Assembly (NCBI GenBank): GCA_022478985.1
Contig: JAKSZP010009590.1
Coordinates: forward strand, 1-64,000
Source of the DNA: Massospora cicadina
Taxonomy: Eukaryota; Entomophthoromycota; Entomophthoromycetes; Entomophthorales; Entomophthoraceae
Length of the DNA: 64,000 nucleotides
Direction: 5' to 3'
This document shows, in pieces, positions 1-9,030 of this stretch. Position numbers and translations under genes: made by a program. The stretch's first letter is position 1, and each line of letters begins with the position of its first letter. Below the pieces are notes generated by a model. The model worked only from the letters and a program-made list of their open reading frames with translations, ran no database searches and was not told where the DNA came from.

Positions 1-242
1 CCAGTTTTTACCTTAATACGCTGATTTTGATTATAAAACATGTTTTCCCAATGGGTAGGGCTCCACTGAGAATCCACCATGGTCTTTTGGCTGATAGTAT
101 TCATATTCTCATTAACCATAGTATTATAGAAGATCAGATATGTAATTGGCCAACCGTAGTAATGAATTTGGGGGCATTTTTACCTCCAACATTCTTTTTC
201 AAAAGTTGAATAGAGAATGTCTGACACCAATCCCTGGCATTT

Positions 243-539
243 GAGAGGTTTACAGCACTTCTAGCAATGTAGAAGGTACTTCATTCAATCGATATTGGGT
301 AGAACATATTCCAGGGATTAGAGCCCCTTCAAGTAATTGATTGATGGTATTTTGCAAGGCCTCAGGTGGCATTTGAAAATCTGAGGCAAAACTTAAGTTA
401 GGGTTATAGAATTCCAAGTTGGCCCAAAATTTTAACGTGGAGGGTAATCTTGGGATTTTGACGACAATTGAAGGACCCATTGTAAGATACTGCCTTGCTC
501 TTGATCTTGAGCCTCGTCAGGCGAAAATTGAGAATCCAT
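243..539 (-). pseudogene. gag-like start of truncated LTR element J
   Basis: On the minus strand an ATG at 539 opens a short acidic frame beginning MDSQFSPDEAQDQEQ. After a frameshift the reading continues as a 76-residue open frame (480 to 250). It lies about 40 bases downstream of a primer-binding-site match (577-594), which is where gag starts in an LTR retrotransposon. I recognise no gag domain in it, so the call rests on position and acidic character. The rest of the element would lie left of the window. Frameshifted, presumably dead. Confidence 0.35.
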
Positions 540-576
540 GGTGATAGATGTGGTCACTGGTGCATAACTCAGAGAG

Positions 577-594
577 CTCATGTAGTGAGCGCCA
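577..594 (-). other. primer-binding site of element J
   Basis: The minus strand reads TGGCGCTCACTACATGAG. This matches 15 of 18 bases of the site in elements A and C (TGGTGCTCACTACAGGGG). It directly precedes a candidate LTR, as expected for a tRNA-primed element on the minus strand. Confidence 0.45.
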
Positions 595-597
595 GTC

Positions 598-935
598 TGG
601 AAGCTTTGAATTACATTTCCAATGGGGCAGGTTGTATCTCAAAGTTACACTGGCCAATTCTCCAAAAATGTAATGAAGTAGATAAGACAATACAGGTTAA
701 ACTCGCCCTAATTTTTATTCCTAAAAAGAGGAAATATTTATAAGGCTTTTTTACGGTTCATAATCTATCAGAGTGAATTAATCTCTGTGCAATTGAATCT
801 TCAATCAGTTGATTGAAATCCAATTGATCATTAACTTTCATAGATTGCAATATATTGCTTGCTCCTTCCAATGATGTCAGGGGAATTGAGGAAGGGGATT
901 TTTTGTAGATATGCGAATTTGGTGAAATCCTGACA
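598..935 (-). repeat. candidate 5' LTR of element J
   Basis: The stretch starts TGGAAG right after the primer-binding site and can be closed at TGACA (931-935). TGACA is the terminal motif of LTRs A, B, C, G, H and I in this window. There is no second copy to prove the boundary and the length (about 340 bp) is a guess. Small open frames here look like chance. Confidence 0.3.
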
Positions 936-1181
936 GTCAGGGAATCACAACTTTTGGACATATAAGCATCTGAATCCACCAGGTACAAACATGAAGGGTG
1001 GATACTTTCCAGTTGGAGGCAACCATAAAAACGCCAAGTTGCTCCAACCTTTGGGCAAAAGTGGAAACAGTGGTGTGGCTAACAACAGCCAAAAACCACA
1101 GCTGGCGCCCACTGTTTCTACTTTGGAAAAGTTCCACATGAAAAAAGTTCAAGCACATAAAAAAAGTAGTTGGTCACCTAA
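936..1181. other. unassigned stretch with a plus-strand open frame
   Basis: A plus-strand frame opens at 991 and runs into the neighbouring LTR, ending at 1458. Because its second half is LTR sequence, it is probably not a gene. No similarity to other parts of the window was seen. The stretch could be flank or internal sequence of the G element whose LTR follows. Confidence 0.3.
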
Positions 1182-2022
1182 TGTAAGGAGAGTGTCTATA
1201 ACTCTCCTGTTTCCAGCGTGGATGTGCTTGGTGCACAGAGCCAATGCGTGGAAACTAGCCATTAGTACAAAAGCTACTAGTGCCCAGCAGGGGGTGCTGG
1301 AGCAATACTTTCTAAAACCTAAAAGCGCGATCAGGAAACACCCAAAAATGATGTGGTGCACAAGAAGAGGAGAAGTAAATGTACCATGTTGGAGGAGACC
1401 TGGGCGAACCAACGGTGCACTTGGGAAAAATCAGGTTGTATTTAAAATGGCAAGTTGAACGGAGCGTGAGACCTCCTTAAAGGGGTCCACGCACATAACC
1501 TTTGGTAATAACATTTTAAAAACGGAAAAACGGGGGAATTTTATTTGGGAAGTTGACCAACAAGGAATGTTGGTCAGGGAAAGTGTATTTAAGCTTGGAT
1601 GGGGGAATTGAGGTTATGCCGCAGTGAGCCCAAGCTCCGACTCACCAATAGGGCAATACTGCCATCCAATTTAGTTGAATAGGCTGAAACTGACTTCGCT
1701 TGAGTGATTAATTGAAGTTGGATTTGACCCAAGCGCGTTATTTCATAGATGGAATGGGTTTTGAATCCCCATTCCTCAACTAACCAAATCAAACCATCCA
1801 CCTTTATTTGGTAGATAGTTCGTTTTAACGCTTGACCTGACATCAGGGGCTGGGCACTTGGCACCCCACTAGGACCAACCTGGGCATATTTTGCCCTTAC
1901 CCAGCGCTGGTATAGGGTGTGCTTCAGGTCTGGGAGGCCCTGAAGCTTCACCTTTTGGTCCATCAGGCACCCAGACTTATCTTTGGGGTTGGTCCCCACT
2001 ATGATGTCATCTACACATGACA
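1182..2022 (-). repeat. LTR of family G, copy 1 (841 bp)
   Basis: The copy begins TGTAAGGAGAG, ends CATGACA, and aligns along its length with the solo LTR at 4547-5399. It cuts the integrase frame of Gypsy A at 2022. Its flanks (CCTAA on the left, GATGC on the right) do not match, so it is not a simple solo LTR. It is either one end of a G element whose remainder lies to the left, or a rearranged copy. The strand is uncertain. Confidence 0.75.
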
Positions 2023-2700
2023 GATGCTGTCCATAAAGCAATTGGAATGGGCTTTTCCTCATGGAAGAATAATAACTAATGTTATAGGCAAACACCATGG
2101 TAGAAAGGAGGGTACTCCAATCAGAGGGCCTATCAGTAACCAACCTCTGGAGAATGTTCATCAGGGTCCCATTAACCCATTCAACCATTTCCGTGGACTC
2201 AGGGTGATATGGAGTTGTTAGAACCCCACGGATGGCCATCATTTTGTTGAGTTTGGGAAGTATGTGAGAGGTGAAATTAGTGACATTGTCAATAAGAATA
2301 AACTTCAGGCAGCTGCGACACTGAATGATGAATTCCATTACAAACTTAGCAACAGTAACCGCCTTCAGATCCCAAATAGGCCGCACCTCAACCCACCTGG
2401 TCAAGTGGTCAATTGCCACCAGATTATACTTGGATCAGTTAACTCCAGTTGTCAGAGGGATGACGACATCAAGGGAAACTGTATGCCAAGTGGTGTAATG
2501 ATTTACTAACTGATATGAGGTCTTCTGGTGAAACAGCTTTTCCACTTGGCACTGGTGAAAGGAGGAGATAGTATCAAGCATATCAAAGTTCATGCTTTCC
2601 CAGTAATACCGAGGTTGCAATAATTATAATTTCTTACACACACCACCATGCCCAACTGCCCTATCTGTGCTCATGATAATGTTAGGCTGCATTGAGGGTC
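2023..2700 (-). pseudogene. integrase of Gypsy A, truncated
   Basis: The N-terminal zinc-finger area (VGHGGV, then YYWES, then a Cys) is at about 2560-2690. A frame shift later, the catalytic core reads down to 2023. Visible core pieces are the first Asp in VSLDVV, the second in IDNVTNFTS, and the glutamate in VEWVNGTL, so the DDE residues are still readable. The core is followed by FAYNISYYSS and FQLLYGQ, typical of Gypsy integrase, and is then cut by the G-family LTR. The open frame seems to continue leftwards to 1589, but that tail is LTR sequence, not integrase. Frameshifted and truncated. Confidence 0.85.
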
Positions 2701-2929
2701 ACGGAAAATTCACCATGGAACCACCAATCTTCTTATAAAGCCCACCATTCCACTGAAAAGTATTGGCTTGAATTTCATTTAATGCCTTGATGACTTGGCA
2801 GCTCATCATCGTACTTTCTTATGAGCACTGTCATATATAATATTGCTCAGGTCCTCCTTAACTGCAATAGTTGGTAGCTCAACAAGCAATCAACATTCTG
2901 GTGTTTTGCTCATGGTTGGTGAAGGATCT

Positions 2930-3330
2930 CGAAGTTGCAAGCCTGTAGTTTAAGGGCCCATCATGCTAGCTGGCCCTCAGGCTCCTTAAGGTTCTGCAGC
3001 CAGCATAATGAGGCGTGATCCATTACAACTTTAAATTTTACACCATGTAAATATACTAGGAATTGATTGTAAGCATAAACCACTGCTAAGCACTCCCTCT
3101 CAGTCACAGTATAATTTTGTTCATGGCTATTCAGACTTCAACTGCAATACGCCACTGGGTGCTCCTCCCCTCATCATCTTTTTGAGACAGAACTGCCCCA
3201 ACAGCGGAAAGAGATGCATCCATCTGTACAATAAATTCCTTCTCAAACTTTGGGTAACGTAGCACTGGCGCCTCAATAAACACTGTTTAAAGAATATCAA
3301 AGGAGCGTTGACAGTATTCTGTCCATTCAA
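2930..3330 (-). pseudogene. RNase H region of Gypsy A
   Basis: The minus strand carries the decayed RNase H start (an FIVQMDASLSAVG-like stretch near 3190-3230) and further pieces matching the intact region of Gypsy B at 28839-29156. Several stops interrupt it. It lies between the RT and integrase segments, the normal place in Gypsy pol. Confidence 0.65.
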
Positions 3331-3339
3331 ACGTGACAT

Positions 3340-4127
3340 CTTTTTTAATAACTCAAACAGCGGTCCTTCAATACAACTAAAGTTAGGTATGAAGTGGCAT
3401 TAGTAGCCAACCATCCTAAAAATACTTGTATATCTTGTTTACTGCTTGGTGTAGTCATCTTCCAAATGGCCTCCACCTTAGCTGGTTAGGGCCTCAGCCC
3501 TGTTGCATCAACTACAAACCTGAGATACTCTAACTGATCCTTGAAAAAGTGGCATTTCTGGGGCTCCATTTTTGATGTTAGCCTCAGCCAACCGGCGGAA
3601 TACCTCTTTCAAATGACTAAAGTGCTCAGAAAACATGCGGGAGAAATTGTTAATGTCGTCAAGGTATACAAGAAAGCATGACAACTTCAAGTTGATAAAG
3701 ATAGTGGTCATCGCCCATTGGAAAGTAGCAGGGGAATTACACAGCCCTTAGGGCATACGTGTCAGTTAAAAAAGCCCTTTTGACGCTATAATGGCGCATT
3801 TCTCCTGTTCCGCTGCAGGTAACTCAATCTGCCAATAGCCAGATATTAAATCCATTGCGGAGAAGTAATGAGCTCCCCCCAACTGGTCCAACGCATCATC
3901 AATCCGTGCCAAGGGTATGAGTCCTTTTTTGTAATGCTGTTGAGCTTGAAGTAGTCTATTACTACCTGGTTAGTACCATCCTTCTTTTACAATTAGGAAA
4001 AAGAAGGCCCATGGGCTCTTCAATGGTTCAAGCATTCCTTGCTCCAACAGTTTAATGATTTCTACTGTGACAACTTCTTTCGCTTCTCTAGATTGGAGGA
4101 TTGGCTGAGATCTGATGGGGGGATGAT
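3340..4127 (-). pseudogene. reverse transcriptase of Gypsy A
   Basis: The catalytic box YLDD is readable in LSCFLVYLDDINNF (about 3655-3690), followed by the FRRLAEANI segment of the RT thumb. Upstream pieces (LPQ, PYPL, DYRKLN-like) survive only in shifted frames. The coding sequence stops abruptly at 4127 because solo LTR H was inserted there. The upstream continuation of the same gene is found at 6141, where the alignment to Gypsy B resumes at the next base. Confidence 0.8.
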
Positions 4128-6135
4128 TGTAAGTCCCATGGAACGTCCCCTGGCCGTTGATTGGGCCCTTTTTCCAATCCCAAGTAAGAAGGTATCAAAG
4201 AGGGTGGCTGTACCCCTCATTACCTAGGGTGACATCGCCCATGTGGTAGACGAGTTCTGGGTAGCAGCTCTTCTGCTTCGAGTTCCTCCCCTGTGCACAC
4301 TCACCTCAGCAGAACTGGTACATTAATTGGGGAAATTTGCACTGAGATCGCTGAAATGAAACTGATCGACCCAAAATTGAGTGTGATTCAGCCCAATAGT
4401 CAGACTCCATGTAGTCAGAAAGGGATGAAGATTGCCCCATCAGCTGGAATTTCCAACAATTTCAATTTGGCTAATGCTATGATCAAAAAAATTAACCCCA
4501 CCTCAAAATCGTCAGGGATCATCCCTGATGGGCAGGTAATAGCATTTGTAAGGATAGTATATATAACTCTCCTGTTCCCGGCGTGGTAGTGCATGGTGCA
4601 CAAGGCCACGTCAGGGAACTAGCCGTTAGTGCCAAAGTCATTAGAGCCCATCAGAGGGTGCTGGAGCAATAACAGCTTAGGCATAGAAAGTGAGATTTAT
4701 GATAAAAACACCATTAGAAGTGGCATGGTGTACATATCAGAAAGGGTTAAGTGACCCAAGTTGGAGGGAACCTGGGTGAACAAATGGTGCATGAGTTGAG
4801 AGCTGTAAGGTCCTTGCAATGGCAAGGGTAATGGAGCGCAAGACCTCCTCGAAGAGATTTGTGCACAGGAGCAATTGGAAAATCATAAAATTGTAAAATA
4901 ACGTAAACAGGAAAAGGTTTATATGAAAGGTCAACCAACAAGGAATGTTGGTCAGGGAAAACATATTTAAGCTCGAACAGGGGAATAGGGGTTATTCCAC
5001 AGTGAGCCCAAGCACCGACTCACCAATAAGGCAATACTGCCATCCAAGTTGGTTGAATAGGCTGAAACTAACTTCACTTGAGTGATTGATTGAAGTTGGA
5101 TTTGACCCAAGCGCGTAATCTGTAGATGGAATGGGTTTCGAATCCCCATTCCTCAACTAACAAAATTGAACTGTCCACCTTTATTTAGTAGATAGTTCGT
5201 TTTAACGCTTGGCCCAATGTCAGGGGATGGGCACTTGGCACCCCACTAGGACAAACCAGGGCATATTTTACCCATACCCAGCGCAGGTCTAGGGTGTGCT
5301 TCAGGTCTGGGAGGCCCTGTTGCTTCACCTTTTGGGCCTCCAGGCGCCCAGTCTTATCTTTGGGGTTGGTTCCCACTATAATGTCATCTACACATGACAG
5401 CATTGGACACCATTGATGAGGGTTCAAAGCTCCCTTCTGGCAGATTGGGCCTTGCAGCTGACACAACGCTCTTGACCAAAAGAACGGCCCAGTGACTGGG
5501 CATGGGCGTTTTGGGCGTCCCAAACCTGTTCCCAACCAAATGGGACTGCCCCTACATGGTGTGGCCTTGGGGGATTCCCACTGCTCATTGAGCCAAATGT
5601 AGTTGTGCCAACTGTTGAAAAATGTCTGAGCCTCAGTTTAGACATTTGAGGTCGAACTGACAGCAACTTGTCCTGCCACCAAATTCTTTGATGTTGGTTA
5701 CCAGTTAACTTATCTGTTCTCCATTCCCAAACAATTTTCCGGTTAGGTCAAACTTGTGGGACTCAATCCCAGCTTGTTTCCTCTCTAAATTGACCACTAT
5801 TTAATCAGTTGCATAGCACTGAGAAAAAAATTGTTGGTCGATTTTTCTTTCCTAATTTTTCCATTAAATATCCTTTTTAAAAATTTTGTTTTTATGTCAA
5901 AAAAAACGCCTTTTTCACTGACCCTCACACACCCCTCAGGGTTAACAGCCATACTCATCTATATTTTATTATGTGCCTATACGAGATTTTGGCTCACTGG
6001 CAGTTCTTGGTGAGATTATTTCCCAGTTCCATATCCGTCAAACCAGCAGCAGTGCCTTTGGCATTCTGGTTTGCCATTTGGGTGCTCTGGCATCTGGGCT
6101 GGCAGGCCAGTCTAATTATTGCTGTTTGTCTGACA
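4128..6135. repeat. solo LTR of family H, with a G LTR nested inside
   Basis: The block begins TGTAAGTCCC, ends TCTGACA, and is flanked by the 5-bp duplication ATGAT (4123-4127 and 6136-6140). Removing it joins the pol sequence of Gypsy A in register with Gypsy B near 30023. There is no coding content of its own. After subtracting the nested G LTR it is about 1150 bp. The ends and the target duplication identify it as a solo LTR left by recombination. No second copy exists in the window, so the strand is unknown. Confidence 0.85.
4547..5399. repeat. solo LTR of family G, copy 2 (853 bp)
   Basis: It aligns with 1182-2022 over its full length and starts and stops at the same bases (TGTAAGG ... 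CATGACA). A perfect 5-bp target duplication GCATT flanks it (4542-4546 and 5400-5404). This fixes the LTR boundaries for the family. It sits inside solo LTR H and is therefore younger than H. Open frames crossing its edges (for example 5185-5535, minus) are accidental. Confidence 0.93.
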
Positions 6136-6140
6136 ATGAT

Positions 6141-6679
6141 CCTCAGTGTCCACTCAATGGATCACTCCTTGGGCGCACCCCAAATCATGATCATTGACAG
6201 CAAAGATCTCTTTGTACTTTTGGAATAAGGATTCACTCAATCCTTCTGATCTTCTATTAACCCCAAAATTTTCATGCGGTACAACTGTCATTATGCCAGG
6301 CTGTGTTTTGACGGGCAGACCAAATTCATCCAGTGGACCAAACTAACGAATCCTAAAGACCTCCTCAACTGGTATGAAATGAATGAATGCAACTACTTGG
6401 TGTCAGCGGATTTGCATTGGTTTATCCTGATGATTCGCTATTGAGACCTTGATCTCCCCATGCCCTGGAAGTATAATGTCAGGGGCCACATGAGGCTCAA
6501 GCCGTGATTGTTGATAGGGCCCAATGACCTCCTCATATAGCCCATCAGGCTTTTACCTCTAACTCAGTGCTAATGATTGCTTGATGTCCAGAGGGAATAG
6601 ATATAAGGCCAGCATCTCTAAGCAGTAGCCCTTGATATTCATAAATTTTGGGTAGTAATTAGCCCAGGTCTTTTTTTAA
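6141..6679 (-). pseudogene. protease-to-RT linker of Gypsy A
   Basis: The minus strand aligns with the linker of Gypsy B at 30023-30590; shared stretches include the segment around 6180-6240 and 6300-6345. No long frame survives. It joins the protease ORF to the RT part that continues beyond solo LTR H. Confidence 0.6.
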
Positions 6680-7522
6680 TTAATGATAGCAAACCAAAAC
6701 CACCCCATCAACATATGCAAGGTTAACGTGACTCATGTGAACAGGATCCTTTGGCATTTCGCTGGAAGTGAAGTAGATTGGGATCCGCTGCCCCAGAATT
6801 TTAAATGTCTCTACTGTCATATCAACAACAGCTCCAAAGTGATTCATAAAAGTGATACCGATTAACAGGTCATAATTATTGTTTGGTAACACTATAGCTG
6901 GGGCTAAAATGACAATCAACCCAAACTTCAAAGGCAACACACTGTATGCTCCTTCTGAGACTGTGCTTTCTGCGCCTGCAGTCCCATACACCATACGGTG
7001 CTCTACATCAGGCTTTAATGCTAACTTTGACACTAACTTTGAGGACACTATATTGATTAGAGCACCCATATCAGATATTGCGCAAACTCGGGTTTTCACT
7101 ACAACAATGTCACAGTAGGTACACTCAGAGTGAGATGCATCTGATTGTTTTAAAACATGGGCATTTAACTGACCTCTTTTTCCAAGGAAGCTCATAATAT
7201 TCTTCCCCACTTTAAGGTATTCATTAACAATAGCGTCCACAGGGAGGGCCACGTTTAACCCTTTTAAGAGAATTGCATCAGATAATGGATCTGGTTCATC
7301 AGTAGGAAGGTAATCAAACAATTGGCAAGCATATGATTTTGGGTGCTCCTGGGAGCCTGCTTCTGCTGTATCCATGAATAGCATTTGTGTCAGCACATTT
7401 ACCCCTCCAACTGGCTGCTGATATAGAAAGGCGTCATTGTACTGAGGAACTTCCACTGAATGTACAGGGATAGGTTCAGGTGGAAAGTTTTGAGTCAGAA
7501 TAGCTGAGGTAGAGAGTCCCAT
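6680..7522 (-). CDS. protease ORF of Gypsy A (aspartic protease)
   Basis: This 280-residue frame is the longest intact Gypsy frame in the window. It encodes the start of pol and a retropepsin-type aspartic protease that would process Gag-Pol. The active-site loop is at residues 151-154 as DMGA, where the family has D-T/S-G-A. The second conserved segment NYDLLIGITFM lies near residues 216-226. The start codon lies in the loop of a hairpin and 5 bases from the gag stop, so pol is in the -1 frame relative to gag. A change of ACG to ATG (CpG deamination) would explain Met in the active site, and activity is doubtful. The C-terminal part leads into the linker, where the frame is lost. Confidence 0.85.
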   Translation of the reverse strand: MGLSTSAILTQNFPPEPIPVHSVEVPQYNDAFLYQQPVGGVNVLTQMLFMDTAEAGSQEHPKSYACQLFDYLPTDEPDPLSDAILLKGLNVALPVDAIVNEYLKVGKNIMSFLGKRGQLNAHVLKQSDASHSECTYCDIVVVKTRVCAISDMGALINIVSSKLVSKLALKPDVEHRMVYGTAGAESTVSEGAYSVLPLKFGLIVILAPAIVLPNNNYDLLIGITFMNHFGAVVDMTVETFKILGQRIPIYFTSSEMPKDPVHMSHVNLAYVDGVVLVCYH

Positions 7523-7528
7523 CTCTAC
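7509..7528 (-). promoter_or_regulatory. gag/pol junction hairpin, element A
   Basis: The arms GTAGAGA and TCTCTAC pair perfectly over 7 bases around the 6-base loop TGGGAC. The gag stop TAG is in the left arm and the pol ATG runs into the loop. The same 20 bases occur at the same junction in elements B and C. Inference: a recoding or stop-restart signal controlling the Gag to Pol ratio. Confidence 0.6.
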
Positions 7529-7607
7529 TCCGCTCTGACTTTTCCATGATTATACTGCTCCCAAGATAGGTACTGAACCTGATGATTATGACAACTCCTA
7601 ACCAGAT
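7526..7607 (-). pseudogene. 3' end of gag of Gypsy A (left of insertion E)
   Basis: The minus-strand frame reads VRSCHNHQVQY and ends KVRAE before TAG. It is the last part of the CCHC nucleocapsid knuckle. The first part of the knuckle is at 23215-23250, on the other side of the 15.6 kb element E. The join in frame gives CFLCGHSGHLVRSC, a perfect CX2CX4HX4C motif. Confidence 0.88.
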
Positions 7608-7943
7608 TGTAAAATTTACTTAAGTGGTTGTTATCAGTAAGCAACCCAGTAACCTTTTTACTGCACAGGTTCAGTTTCCTCATGCACTTCATTGTATTGT
7701 AAAGAATGAATTATTAATCAATAATAGTATGGAGACTATTATCCGTAGTTAAGTGTGAATTATATTTTGGCCCAACGCTTGGCCAGTATTCCTGATTAAA
7801 TACTCATGAAGTCATACTCGTAGGATTTGTTCCCTATGCTCTTGTCCACCCAATCTTTGCTAAGATACCCCGGTGACAGTCTCCTTTGGCCCAACGCACA
7901 GTTGGCAGCTATCCCTGATTGTGGTTCCTTCTTCTCTAGACCC

Positions 7944-7960
7944 CCACTCAGATCTTTATT
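7944..7960. repeat. target-site duplication of LINE1, left copy
   Basis: CCACTCAGATCTTTATT is identical over 17 bases to 14032-14048. The uninterrupted sister LTR has this site once near 22418-22434, with one difference (TTTACT). Confidence 0.95.
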
Positions 7961-8029
7961 TTTTTTAGTACTGGATGGTCCCAACCTGAGGGGGGATTCA
8001 TCGATGCTTATTGAATTACGCCTGGGCTC

Positions 8030-9030
8030 CTAAGAGCCTGAAGCGAGGGAAGGGGAGGGAGGAGGCATCGAGAAAGGGAGGGGGGTTTGTGCGCCAGAGC
8101 CGTGCTGCAGTGACAAATAAGCGGGGAGGGTTGGCGACATAGTGCAGACCTTCAGGGCCATCTCAAAGTGTACCTGAAAGTGGGTGATCATGTGTGGAAG
8201 GGTCCACACCTGCTGGTCAAAGGCAGCACGAAGGAAGGAGTTATGGATGGTCCAGATGGCTGTGGCATAGGCGAGGACACGGAGGGGTCGGTGGCAACCA
8301 GGCAATGTCTGCTCAAACATGAGGTCTTGCACAGGGTGTCCAGACCAGGGCTGAGCATGGAGGAGCGCGCGGGCCTTTGGCCAAAATGCGGCGACACCTG
8401 GACAGGTGAAAAAACGATGGAGGTGGGAGTCAATAGGCTCCACACAGCGTGGGAAGCTTTGGTGCTGGAAGGTAGGGCCAGTCCGTTTCCCTGTCCTGTA
8501 TGAACAGTAAGCACCCTCCATAAGGTGTTGGACACCTTTGCTGACAGGATGGGGTGATAGACGTCCTTCCACAATTCCTTAAGGTCAAATCTCACGGAGG
8601 GAGGGAGGAGCTCAAGGAGTCTTGTGCGGATGGGAGGACGATCTTGGGGGTTGAGGCGAGTTGTGACAACTTGTCCATTGTGCACAATTGCATGGCGACG
8701 GGGCTGAGGCCAGGGCCTTCCCTTCTGTATGGGAAGGCATGGTGGATCCGCGCGCCTACTCGTTTCAGGGCAAGGAGAGCCTGGTTCCAGTAGGGGGATG
8801 AGGATGGTTTTAGGCGATGGCCTGGGTGGTTTGTGAGCCACTCCCCTAATGAGGTCAGAGATGCTCTAGGAAGACCCAGAGCTGCTGACACTGACTGGCG
8901 GAGGGCGGGCGCCCATTGGGGCATGGGGGTCGCGTCCCAGCAGACAATCGGCCATAGGAACTTCAGAAAGATTGTGGTGGCGTGGGATCGCGTGTCAAGA
9001 AGCCCTAGGCCCCCTTCATTGCAGGGTCAG
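8030..9030 (-). pseudogene. LINE1 ORF2, C-terminal domain with zinc-binding segment
   Basis: Two overlapping frames (8841 to 8188 and 8572 to 8030) cover the ORF2 end, so at least one frameshift is present. The frame at 8572 holds CVEPIDSHLHRFFTCP followed by AAFW, matching the C-X-H-X-C pattern that ends the ORF2 of Tad- and R-type LINEs. It follows the RT in order. Its role is thought to be nucleic-acid binding during target-primed reverse transcription. Confidence 0.75.

Noticed and set aside
991..1458. 155-residue plus-strand open frame as a gene
   Set aside because: Its second half lies inside the G LTR, and the solo copy of that LTR does not keep the frame.
1589..2419. 276-residue minus-strand open frame as one integrase protein
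   Set aside because: Only the part right of 2022 is integrase. The rest is LTR of family G read through by chance; the same LTR frame recurs at 5185-5535 in a different context.
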